The notes beneath the pieces were generated by a model, which was not told the DNA's origin, made no database searches, and saw only the letters and a program-made list of their open reading frames with translations. 64,000 bases of DNA from the NCBI GenBank assembly GCA_030248135.1, contig JASANC010004260.1, forward strand, positions 1 through 64,000, written 5' to 3'. This document shows positions 50,501 through 61,153 of this stretch, piece after piece (position 1 is the first letter of the stretch; each line of letters begins with the position of its first letter). The stretch is from Theristus sp. LFF4_11 (Eukaryota > Nematoda > Chromadorea > Monhysterida > Xyalidae). The position numbers and the translations under genes were made by a program.

Positions 50501-53500
50501 TTTAGTTCTTGGACATGCGTTGTTCACTGCATTTCACCCACATTTCAGCTTCCTTTTCTTTTACACCACTACATTTTTAATTTCACAAACTAACACTGTC
50601 TGTCCAATATGACGCACAAACTACCTGTTTCGTTCTCGTGTTTATTCATACAATCAAAGCGTGTCCCAAAATCCAATCGTGTTTACCAAACTAAGTTTCA
50701 CTTTATTTTCAGAGTGTCTTTTATTTAACCGACTTCAAAGAACCTAAGCCGCTTCCTGTCGCTAATTTCACTCTATTAAACAATTTCATTTCAACACCCA
50801 CTAATCCCACTTCAACTTGCCGTGCTACTTGTCTCAAGTTCTGCGACGCAAACTCCAATTGAAGGTCGGCAATTACAACTGTCGCCGTTATTCGTACTCG
50901 ATGTCGCACCTCCACCGTCGACACTCGTCAACGGACACCGTGAGTGTGCCCCCTCGACTGTTGTTCGTTGCAGTCGTGTTACACACACAATGCACACGGG
51001 CACTGGAAAAACACAAAATTCCTGATTACTCACGCAAAAAAAGGTTACGACAAGACTATTCCCGGGCTAGCCGTGGAACAATTCCCGGCCAGGTCTAGCC
51101 CGTGAATAGCCAAGTCGTAGCGCATTTTTTGCGTAGTAGGAAGCAGAATATTGTTTTTTTCAGTAGCTATTGCACGCACACACTGCCAGTGCCAACATGC
51201 ACCTGCATGTGATTGCAATATTCTGTGTGACATGTTCATCCAATGGACGGAGTACCCATTAGTGAAAATAAATTCTGAACGGTTGATTTGATTTGATGGT
51301 ATTTTGTTCTCACACTGATGTTTGCGCACGGCAAAGCACCCGTTCTTGCGTTGTGGCCGACGCTCCTTGAATAGCCGATTCGCAAAAACTGCTGCGAAAT
51401 TTGCTCTCCCACTCCAAACACTGCTTCCATTCTTTTTTCAGCGATCCAGTGTATGTATTGCCTGTAAATGTGGCGCACATTACTTACTAAAATTGTTTTG
51501 CTTTAAAACTGAAGCTTTGAAGAAACTGAACTTTCATACTGTCAATTTCTGCACACCATTGTTGCGAATTTCTGTTTGGAGTTTGTTTTTCGTTTTTATT
51601 TTTCATTTGCATTCACTTGACTTCATTTGCCATTGATAAGGTTCACTTGCAATTTCACAATCTAACTATGATTTAACGAATGCAACTATGAAATGAACAA
51701 CTTGTTGATGTTTTTGAGTTACCGTAATTCGGTCTCGATGCAGGCAATCTACATACGTGTCAAATTCAAAATTTTGAATGGACAATGTTTGTGTTTGCAT
51801 GATTGTTGACATACAGTACTTTCGTACCGTCGCTTGTTTTTGTCGTCCTGACGTCGTTTGTGTTTTTGTGTTTTTTACTTTTTTTGTCTAACGCATGCAA
51901 TGACCCTCGACCAATACAAAAGTTTTAGCATAATTTTCCTAACATTTTATGCATGCTTGCGTGTCTCGAAACATTTTATTATTTTTTACAATGCCTTATC
52001 ACCTCTTTTTTCACCACTGATTTATTCAGTTTTTATAAAGACGCGTCACTTCACTATCTTTTGACCGAATGCACCGAATGAAACGCACCACGAATGAGCG
52101 TCTCCGGTTTCAGTTTCAAAAACAGTGATGAAAAATTGCAAATAAAAAAAACAACTGCAAACACATTCAGGCTCTGCTTGTGAACACGGGTCATGCGACG
52201 AACAGAACAGACGAAAACGCATCAGCCACATTAGATGGCACTGGTGAAACGGGCATTGTGGACACCAGTAGAACCACAGGTATAAAACACGCTTGTTCGG
52301 AACCTCTCACACAACGGTGACATCACTATGAACGCATAACGCAAATGAATGTGCCTGCTGCTCAACACTTATACAGTATGACCGTTTAAACATGGCAGCT
52401 TTTTTCAGGGTGCAAGGAGCGCGCGAAATTTGAATCAAAGAAAAAAGTTGCTCAGAAACCCAACTGCGTGTCAAATTTTACATGTTTCTGAAAATTAATT
52501 GGTAATTCGGGCTATTCTGTTCATAATTTCTACCTTTGCACACTCGATTAGCGGATATCTTATCATTTTTGAGAAAGGAAACTCCTAGTCTGTGACTAAT
52601 CTCGCCTTGATTGAGACTGCCATATTTATTCGGCCATACTGTACGTTGGCATTTCTTTTGGCGTTTATAAACGCCATAAGACGCCAGTTTAAGAACTCCA
52701 AAAGAAATGCCAGTTGGTTTTCAACGTAGATTCTGCATTATTTTATTTTGAATAAACAAACCGAGGCGGTAAGCGTCCTTTCAGAGGCTGAGTCTGAAAC
52801 AGAAAGTACATTCTCGAAATACAGTCGAACTCTAAATTATTGGGAATCAGCTGATTGGCTGGTGATTACGCATGCATGCTGCGCAGGCATTGCTGTGGGG
52901 GCGTAGTTTGGTTTGCACAGAAAGCATGCATCACCGTAATCACCAACGAATCAGCAGACTCCCTAAAATTTCGAGTTCGACTGTAGCACCCAGTCAGCGC
53001 AACACGCAGGCACCACCAAGAGCTCGTACCTCGGCGCACCGTCGCCGGCGGGTGCCCGCGGTGACGCGCAGGCGGCGTTCGGCACGTTCGGCGGTACCCC
53101 GCACGTGCACCACAGCCCGGCCGCCACGAACAACAACAGCAGCAGCAGTGGTGGGCGCCCTCCGCGGGGCCCCACCGCCACGCCAACACCGCACGCTCAC
53201 CATCACCAACGACACCCGTCGCAGTCGCAGATCGAGGACGCCCTCCGGAAGCCGTGCGCTGTTTGCGCGCAACTCTGGGAGCGCACCGGCAAACGCATCG
53301 ACAAAATGTCGCGCTTTCTGTTCCCGACGTTCTTCGCCGTGTTCGTGATCGTCTACTGGTCGATCTACCTGTGCACCGAGTGCAGACTGCCGGACTGGAT
53401 GCCTCAGTTCTGTGGCAACTGCACACAGCTGCCGAACATGATGCGCATACCGAAGTTGCATGCGGCCATCGAGGGCGCCAACTTTCCCGCCATGGATCTC

Positions 53501-53512
53501 GCCGTGATGTGA
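44594..53512 (+). CDS. anion-selective Cys-loop ligand-gated channel (LGC/ACC-like)
   Basis: In-phase exons: 44594-44749, 44933-45576, 46092-46174, 46290-46357, 46561-46781, 46956-47038, 47151-47309, 47552-47766, 47871-48050, 48805-48873, 49152-49193, 49947-50027, perhaps 50865-50939, and 52994-53512, about 840-865 residues. A signal peptide (LLVKLVVITVVISATVAA) leads a charged extension with 14-residue repeats. The ligand domain follows, with VSLAMYIESMSSFKAQTMDF, SWFDKRL, WHPDLYFVN, the Cys-loop CAMNLRGFPMDTQSC and a second loop-C cysteine pair (WEYC to WSCL). M1 is IIQTYIPTAMLVVISWLSFY. M2 carries the anion-type PAR motif (SPARISLTITTLLTLTTM), M3 is ALDIWLAFCTVFVFCVLLEY, and M4 lies in FLFPTFFAVFVIVYWSIYL. 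The M3-M4 loop is long, with Asn/Ser and His runs. Such pentamers pass chloride; the ligand cannot be told. The donor at 45576 is weak. Confidence 0.88.
45086..45290 (+). repeat. 42-base coding repeat in the channel's N-terminal extension
   Basis: About 4.5 units of 14 codons, for example NKRYAAPNERRPAL, DKRHAASNEHHTAL, DERYAASKEYYPAL and DKRYAASDTHHPAS. At the DNA level GCGTTAGACAAGCG and TACGCAGCGTCA recur. The repeat lies between the signal peptide exon and the ligand-binding domain. A minus-strand frame is open only because of this repeat. Confidence 0.85.
48073..48212. repeat. minisatellite, GGGTAACATTTT-like units
   Basis: Irregular 12-15-base units such as GGGTAAACGT, GGGTAACATTTT and AGATAAACGT are repeated about ten times. 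They start about 23 bases after the M3 exon donor, in an intron of the anion channel. Confidence 0.8.
51013..51152. repeat. hairpin in anion channel intron
   Basis: ACGACAAGACTATTCCCGGG and CTAG on the left pair with CTAG and CCCGTGAATAGCCAAGTCGT on the right. Pairing continues outward through CGCAAAAAA and GCATTTTTTGCG. The arms are about 58 bases with several mismatches. Confidence 0.75.
52647..52712. repeat. hairpin with perfect 15-base stem
   Basis: TGGCATTTCTTTTGG pairs perfectly with CCAAAAGAAATGCCA. The loop contains a second palindrome, GGCGTTTATAAACGCC. It lies in the last intron of the anion channel. Confidence 0.8.
52820..52985. mobile_element. MITE family copy 4, the most complete
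   Basis: The termini TACAGTCGAACTCTAAATT and AATTTCGAGTTCGACTGTA are near-perfect inverted repeats with TA at each end, as expected after Tc1/mariner-type insertion. Inside are AATCAGCTGATTGGCTGGTG, GCATGCATGC and GCATGCATCACCGTAATCAC. The right end lies 8 bases before the inferred last exon of the anion channel. Confidence 0.9.
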
Positions 53513-53540
53513 TTCGCGTTCGCTGGTTGTTGTTGGTGGT

Positions 53541-53644
53541 GGTGAACATTTTGGTGAACACTTTGGTGAACACTTTGGTGGACAGTCTGGTAAACATTTT
53601 GGTGAACATTTTGGTGAACATTTTGGTGAACATTTTGGTGAACG
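53541..53644. repeat. minisatellite, TTTTGGTGAACA units
   Basis: Nine near-identical 12-base units (TTTTGGTGAACA, with variants TTTGGTGGACAG and CTGGTAAACATT). They start about 30 bases after the channel stop codon, so they lie in its 3' untranslated region. Confidence 0.9.
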
Positions 53645-53815
53645 GTAATATTAGCGAACGTCTTTGCGAAGAGTTGGTTCTGTGAACATTGAGAAAAACA
53701 AGGCTACTGGCTACTAAAACTGCTACTTAATGGCTATTCAAACTGTGGATTTGAAATTTGTTATGGAGTCACTAACACGTAATTCCAGTTCCAGTGGCAG
53801 CCCCTTTTCTCAGTG

Positions 53816-53821
53816 AATAAA
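53816..53821 (+). terminator. poly(A) signal of the anion channel gene
   Basis: AATAAA in the context CAGTGAATAAACATATT, about 300 bases past the stop codon at 53512. Position and sequence fit a cleavage signal for this transcript. Confidence 0.5.
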
Positions 53822-53953
53822 CATATTCTGACCGACAAAGTGTTCACTCTGGTTGTTCGTTAGAGAGTTCAATCAAATGCGAGAGACCGCGATGATCGTT
53901 GTGATCGTACCCGAATGCAATTTGTTGGTGACTTGTTGGTTGGCTCGAACTAA

Positions 53954-54412
53954 TACCGTATTGCCTCTAATAAACCCCCATGGGGGTTTATTTCTTCAGC
54001 GACTTCTGGGGGTGGGGGTTTATTTTTTGGGGGGGGTTAATTTTGGGGGGGGGGTTTATTTGGAAACCATTTTTAGGGGTGGGCAAAATGGCAAAAATAC
54101 CTTCCATAGCAGGAAGGAAGTCGCAGAAACTTCTACTCTACATAGAAATTTCCTTTTACAACAGCCTTTTGTAATGAAATTACCATTAACTCATCCATTT
54201 GGGGCCTTTGGTAGCACAATTTCATCATTTTCACTGCAACCAGCCACTGAATTCGCTGGGTATGTGTTTCAAACAGGTTTCCAATAATCCCCCATGGGGG
54301 ATTATTTTTGGGGGGGGGGATTATTTGGAAACTTGTCGAGCGGGTGGGGGTTTATTTTTGGGGGGGGGGTTTAATTTTTTTGGGGGGGGGGTTTAATAGA
54401 GGTAATACGGTA
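53954..54412. mobile_element. TIR element, copy B (inverted relative to copy A)
   Basis: Begins TACCGTATTGCCTCTAATAA and ends TTAATAGAGGTAATACGGTA. Internally it matches copy A at 18376-18805 on the opposite strand, including GAAACTTCTACTCTACATAG and GGTTTCCAATAATCC. Differences lie mainly in G/C homopolymer lengths. It follows the 3' end of the anion channel gene. Confidence 0.85.
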
Positions 54413-57140
54413 GAATGTGGTTGATTGGTTGCATTTAAAAGCTGCAACAGGCTGCAAAAGTTTTTGGCAATGAACATCAAAAATTGCACTCGGTTCTGCA
54501 AAATTATTTCTGGTTTCAAATGTGCAGTTTGTTGTATTCCTGTATTTTTTGCGAAGCATTTGACAGATCTTCAAAAACCTTTTTGGACTTTTACTGATGA
54601 TGTTTCCAACTTGTTACGCCAAATTTTCACAACTTTTCAAAAAGTTCATAAAATTACGAAAACACTGAGCTTCAGCGTGGCTGTTCTGTTATGACTGGTT
54701 CTTTGAGTTGCCTGTTCAGCAATCGCTTTTTTGCCAAACTTTTTTTTGCATAGTTGTTCAGTTTCACCTGAGTTATGGTTGTTTCCAAGAACCTCAGTCA
54801 GGATTGGGTTCTCCGTCATGAGTTATTAAAAGCAACGTGTGTATTTATATTCTTTCAAAAGACAACATCTTTATTCATTTATTTCTCAAGAGACTCAAGC
54901 ATTATTTTTCATCCAAACTTCAAAGAGTATTATTGCAATTTCAGTGGTGCATCTGGCCAAACAAGAGAACAATGTTGGTTTTAAAACTATAACACTTTCA
55001 ATTTTTGCCGGTGAAAATTCATTTGCTATTACAGTTTGATTGTGTGTCAAAATTTCGACAAAGAACATGTAAAATAAAAAACAAAGAGCTCTTACTTCCA
55101 CTTCCACAACCTGTCTCGGTTGGTTCTACTGCGGTTTCAACATTCATAAAAACAAGATTAGAAACAAGAAGTAACGAATGGACCACCTGAAAAGTGAAAA
55201 CCCAATTCTCTCGAATACCAGTACATTTTTAAATGAAGTTTTCGTTAAAACAAAGAAGGATTTGACTGAAAATTTAAAAAATGTGTGCAGTGGTTTCTGG
55301 AAAATCCATCCATCCATCCATCCATCCATTTTATTTCGCGAAAAGCAGGAAACTCCGATAAAACTGTATGAACAGCATGAAATTCGGAGACCCAAAATGA
55401 GATAATTTGCGGGGAGTCTTGTTCAAATCCTTGTGTCCTTCGAAATTTTACTTCTTTTCTATCATACAGTGGAGATGTGAAGTTTTTTCTCTCGCATTAC
55501 ATTCGGTGTTCGTTCGTCAGTAACACATTAGCAGCATTATCACCTCGAAAGTCTAAAAAGTAAAATGTGAATGAAAAAACAAGAACATTTCGCAAAACGG
55601 CCCAATTGAATCTCGTTATCGGTTGATTGAGCGCCACTTTCGGCTCGCAAAGCAAAACTCAGTGACAGTAAAAAAATGCCATTTTTTTGTACTCAAAAAA
55701 CGCAAATTGCATCAATCGAACTTTCCAGAGTAGCATTTCGCCGATATTTTTATTTTTCTGAGTAGTTTTCGTCTTTTACAAGAAGTTATGCTGGCTTTTA
55801 GAGTACTTGGTCAGTTCTGGTTTGCTATGGTTCGCTAAAAAAATCAAAGTCAAAACTTTGATGGTTCCATCCAGCTTTTAGTTTGCATTTCTAGCTTCAG
55901 TTTTGTCTTTGGCTCTGAGTTGTTTGTTTCCATGAACTTATAAGAAATAAGAATGATAAAAAAGTAAACCCAAAAACCCATGGTTGCATTCAACTGATCA
56001 TGAAACTCAATAGTCACGCATGCTGCCACGTGTGTGTGTGCGTGCTCGTTTCAGCGCAAGTTTTTTTCTGAATTTAAACAAAAACTATCCATGTTGGAGG
56101 AGTTTTTACAAAAAGCCTCATTTTTGCCAATTTCATTCGGTATCTGAGCGAGCAGTGCAGTTATTCTGCATTAAAACGTTCGCGGTTAATAAAAAAGAAG
56201 GATGTGTTTTGCTGTCAATTTTTTTGTTGATTTGCGCTCCAAATACAATGCTTGGTTTTCGCTCATAAATTTTAGAATCGTTTTTAATCGATATTCACGC
56301 ACATACTTTCCGATCCGTCAACAAAAGATGTCAAGAAGGAACAAAGTTGCCTTTTTTCTATGGTATGGTTCAAAAATTCATTGAAACCAAAAGCTGAACA
56401 CGTTTTAACGTGGCACCGCACCCCACACATGTTCCACATTGTGATTGTACCACAATTCCTCCTACACAGTATGTTGCTTGAATTAATGTTGAGTGCACTG
56501 TAATGGAAATAAATGGTTGGAACGAAAATATAGATGTCAAAATGACGCAAGAACACAAAGTGTGTGGCAAGGTCGACATTTTATGGTAAACCATACAAGT
56601 GGTCATTGATCACATGCGCGGTTTTATTGCGTTCATTACTGTTGTATAAAAAAAGAGCGCGAATAGGCATTTCTGAGATCAGCCAGTCCGTGGTTTCAAC
56701 CGAATTTAATAATACCCAATCAATGGTTCCCGAACTCATGCATTCGAGTGCGTCCAGTGTACGATGCATGAGAAACTTGGAAAGCTGAGACAATATTGAA
56801 AATGGAGCGTTGCACACAGCAGGCACAGGGGCACGCGATATGTTCGTCGACCGACCAGGTTGCATTTGAATACCTTCACCTTGACCAAGAGACCCGCTAA
56901 ATGGCAACATAAATGCGCCGAACTGCAGAAACGGTTCTAATTGTCAGCTTGGTTAATTCAGTGAAAAGAGTGTGTCCAAGCAAGTTGTTTCTTATTTGAA
57001 ATAGTTCTTGACGACAAACCTTTCAGTTTTTGAAATGCAAAATTAGCAAACCATTCCATTTTAAACACTAAAACTGACTAGCTCGAAAGTCGAAATTGGC
57101 ATGGAAAGTCGCTACCAAGAACAACTTTCATGAATTTCAG
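54413..57140. other. intergenic, no supported gene
   Basis: AT-rich with short unsupported frames. A (TCCA)n microsatellite of about six units lies at 55305-55329. No exon with both splice sites and coding composition was seen. Confidence 0.5.
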
Positions 57141-57255
57141 CTACCCATGCGCCATTGTTTCGGTGGATTTAGGCTGTTTTCCAGCAGCAACCATGCGGGT
57201 ACCGCGCCGCACGAAGGGTTATGATCCGGCCAGCTGTGTGTGTCTGTCCCACTTG
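57141..57255 (+). CDS. orphan internal exon, unknown gene
   Basis: A 115-base segment lies between a strong acceptor (ATGAATTTCAG) and a strong donor (CACTTG|GTAGGT), with one fully open frame. It reads YPCAIVSVDLGCFPAATMRV then PRRTKGYDPASCVCLSHL. It is GC-richer than its surroundings and has four cysteines. It ends in phase 0, matching the start phase of the candidate at 61066. I do not recognise the family. It may belong to a plus-strand gene that continues past the window. Confidence 0.4.
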
Positions 57256-60200
57256 GTAGGTAGTGCCACGCCCGCAAAATCCCATTTTGCCAGACACATT
57301 TTCACATCGATCTTAATAAAAATAATAGTGTCATACCATATTCCTGCATGTCTGTACCTGTACTTTGTATTTTGCCGCCGCCTTTTTTACCAGCTCCGAT
57401 TTGATATGCTTGAATTGAACTGATTGCTCATTGGTGATACTACGAGTACAAGATTTTTGCAGCCAAACAGCGTTTTGCACTTGAATCCATTTGCATGAAA
57501 ACGTCAATTTTTTACAATTTTTTACATGGATACAGCGTTAGGAAAGTCTAACTTTAAATTTGTCTCATTGGGTATACCCCAATTACAATTTATTGGTATA
57601 AAATATACCAACATGCCAATATGGAACCAAAAGCATGAATGCACAGTTTGCATGTGATTGAGCAGTTTAGCTTAGCCATACACATGAATGCATGCAACTT
57701 TATAGCTACAAACATTTGAAGCATTAGACAAGTTCAATGTGCCAACGTCAACGGCACAGGATGAAAATGGATAACAGGAGGAGAGAAATGAAGTTGATCA
57801 GTGAGCTATGAGCTCCATTCATTGACTCGTTACACAAGTTTTCATATGTTACATTTAGTATAGACTGCAATTGCATAACTTGTCTCAACACAGTCGAAAA
57901 CCACATTATACCTTCTAACTTATTTAAAAACAAACGGTTTTCAGCCTTTTGAATTCCCATTCCTAATACAAAACGCTGAGCGCTCACACAGCACCATGCG
58001 TTTGTTGTTCATTTTTTTCATTCGTAACAAAGCTTTCAAAATGTCCCACTTCTCAGGTGCAAAAATTCTCTCCACAAATTTGTTTTCCTACATTTTGTTT
58101 GTTTTTCATTGCCGTAAACAGGACAAATCTTTCATGTACGTGCGTAATGCGCAAAGCAAAGTTGAACATTCTATGTTTTTTTATGAATAATACATTCGTT
58201 AGACATGTAACGTCGCGGCTGCTGTTCCTCAACGGGCAAAATCAAACACCCGATTAGCATGGTCAATAATAAAATATTTAGGCATTGAAAGGCAAACAGT
58301 CATTTTCAAAACAGTTTCCTTTCCGCAGTGCATTTTGAAACATTTGAAAACATCCTGCTTTAAAAGTTGAGACCTGTTTTGTTTTCATTTTGGACATTTG
58401 ACGCTTGAGAACTTTCAGGTAGATTCAATGCGAAACATCAGCGACGCGATGACTTCTGGGTTCCCTTATTCTTTTTTGCTTTAACCTTTGAATGGAATTT
58501 CCGCTTTCTGCAAACCACCAGCTTTTTTCCTTTTTGTCTTGTCAACTTCGATGACCGTCCAAGAGAATTGCTCCAATTGCTACAATTTTCAGCCCTTTCC
58601 TACTTTCGACGTCTGAAAATTGCGGTGCGGTGGTGATGCAGCGTCTAAATGTGCGCACATATGAACAAAAAATCCATTGGCAAATAATTATACTGCGGCG
58701 AAAATGGATTAGCAATGACGATGGCGAATGCAGCACTCGCCAATTGGCATAACGCACATAATCGCTCGTGACACTTTGGCGGCATTCATTCGCGCAATCG
58801 CAATAAAAATATAAAACCGCGTCAATGATGGGTAAGTGCAACTATTGTGGCTCGCTTTATTATATTGTCGCTTTTCATTATGTTCCATTTACATGTATGT
58901 GAGTTTTTATTATTTCAGCTGTTTCGGTTTTTTGCTTTTTGTTTCATCGCTCAAATTTGCGTACAACATTTTCGGCTATTACCGTCGATTCTCGAAAGCA
59001 GGTTGATTTTTTTCAGAGCCCAGTGCTGCATATTTTTCTTTCAGCATTGTGTTTTTTGCCAACATGAATATTCAATCGAGCCGACGTGCTGACGGTTTTA
59101 TATCTCATTGCTTAAAAAAGGGAAAATAGTTTTGTAGACTTTATCCGAGCGCAGTTCGATGCTTTAAAACTGCAGTTTATAAAAAAAACCTCACAGACCA
59201 CCCCACTGCAGTTTTGTGTCAAGGCATCTCAGACGGTCAAATCCGAAAATACGCGTAAAATCGGGCACAAAAAATGAATTGCGTGTCAGAGTTGCTCAAC
59301 GGACATCCTTGGTTTCTTATTCTAGACAAGTTTTTTGTTTTGTTTTTTAAATTGGCGTGAAACTTTTTGATTACTTGCTTGGTGTCCATTGATTATTTCA
59401 AATTTGTTCAAATTTGAATTTTCAATTCTGGTGGGCCGCTAAATGCGCTGGCTGCATTCGGTGACAGAAAAAAACTCAATTGGCGCTCTTATTGAATGCG
59501 TTCTGAGTGTTCTTGCAAGAGTAAACTGCTTCAAAACGTTACAATGTCATGAAAAGCGTATCATGTATACAACCTTTTGAAAACTCGCGTGAGAACAGTT
59601 CAAGGTTGCCAGTGCATTCGAACGTCGTGAACCGGCGCGTTTGTATTGAACCGAAATTTCCCCACCCACACCGGTCGGTATCTGTGCCCGTTTTCTTACA
59701 TTTCCTATTATTTCATTTTATTCACTCATTCAGCCACATGCATCGGCATAGCTCACCGGCATAACCTTTGGGGGAGGGGGAGGGGGTGGAAATAGTGGAA
59801 ATAGGCTTGTTGATTGCAGTTCAGAGAAGAGCATTTGGCGAATGGAGCACGAGCTGCAATTCTGACTGGCTGAGAGATCGGTAGAAATTTGGATAAACGC
59901 CCAGCCCATCCCCTGAATTTTAGTCGAGTCGATCTCACTTTGTTTTTTTCTTCACGGTGGCATCAGCACCGCTGCATGATTTGCTAGGACGCCGACGCCG
60001 CTGCTGACATTTTCCTGCCTGTATGCATGCCCCGGACGCTCGAATCATAAAAGCAAAAGGCGAAATATGCGTGTATATAAAATAAAAATATATATTTATA
60101 TTCGTGTATATGGCGTTATGACTTCGGGCGTATATCGCAGCAGATGTGTGTGTATGCAAAACGCAAAGTATTTCTGCTTTTTCCATATTCTGGCTCGCCC

Positions 60201-61065
60201 GGCCTGCTGGAAAATATTTAGCGCCGGAGAAAAAGTCGAAAAACACAACAGCCGTCAAGACAAGGATTTGCATAATATTGAATTTTGTTCGAACCGCACT
60301 GTACATGTACATTGTACACAGGGTTATGCATGTTTTGTTTGACCACAGATGTCGACCATATTGCAGTTTTTTTTAATCAGCGCACCATAAGCCTGACTTT
60401 TCAAAGCGACAAAATTCTTCGGTAAAAAACGCAGATTTCAACTTACTGAAGCATCCCATTGCAGGGAATATGGAAACCGGAATTTTGACTCTCCGTGTGG
60501 CTCAGTTCGATGTATTTACCCAGGTCGAACATACATGTATTGCACTTTCCATGGAACTTGTCCAACTTTCATCCCGCTTTTGAGCATTATACTGAACTGA
60601 TATACTTCATACAAACTATGAGCAAATGGTGAACATTTTCCAAAAGAACTGCGTGGTGCCACAAAATATGTCTTCCGTTCACAATACGTTGTTTCAGTAG
60701 GTTGTTGCAATGTGCCAAGAGTCCACCGTGAAGCCCAAAGGAGCTTTCTGTTCTGTCACTGTTTTCTGAAGTGATGTAGTGCAGAACCAAAATTTTAAAT
60801 CGAATCAATTTGAAACACAGTTTATTGCCCAAAAGCACACGAAAATTGGTGCACCCAGAGTCCGAACAAGCAGAGCGGTCACTTGAATATACAGTAGGTA
60901 TGCAATGGCAAAACTGGAACACATGATCGGGGGTATAGAACGAACATTACCGATCTTTTCAACCAGGCCAATCCACAAATGTGTTTAGAACGCCGTCAAG
61001 CAAGACGCTCATTTTTTCAAGCTAGCGAGTTTTTCATTTTTTCAAATGAGTGCTTTTCTTTTAAG

Positions 61066-61153
61066 TCGCCTGAGTGCATTAAGGAACCCGACCCGGCTGG
61101 TCACCCCGAACGCACGGTCCAGTCTGATGTGCTCCCGATGGCATACCAGCTCG
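61066..61153 (+). CDS. orphan internal exon, unknown gene
   Basis: After a pyrimidine-rich acceptor (TGCTTTTCTTTTAAG) the frame reads SPECIKEPDPAGHPERTVQS then DVLPMAYQL, ending at CTCG|GTGTAA. It is GC-rich with coding-like codon use. The start phase (0) agrees with the end of the candidate exon at 57141-57255. No domain is recognised. Confidence 0.35.

Noticed and set aside
52866..53633. 255-residue minus-strand frame
   Set aside because: It is a shadow of the GC-rich last exon of the anion channel plus the 12-base minisatellite. It has no domain or splice support and its repeats (FTKM) come from the minisatellite.
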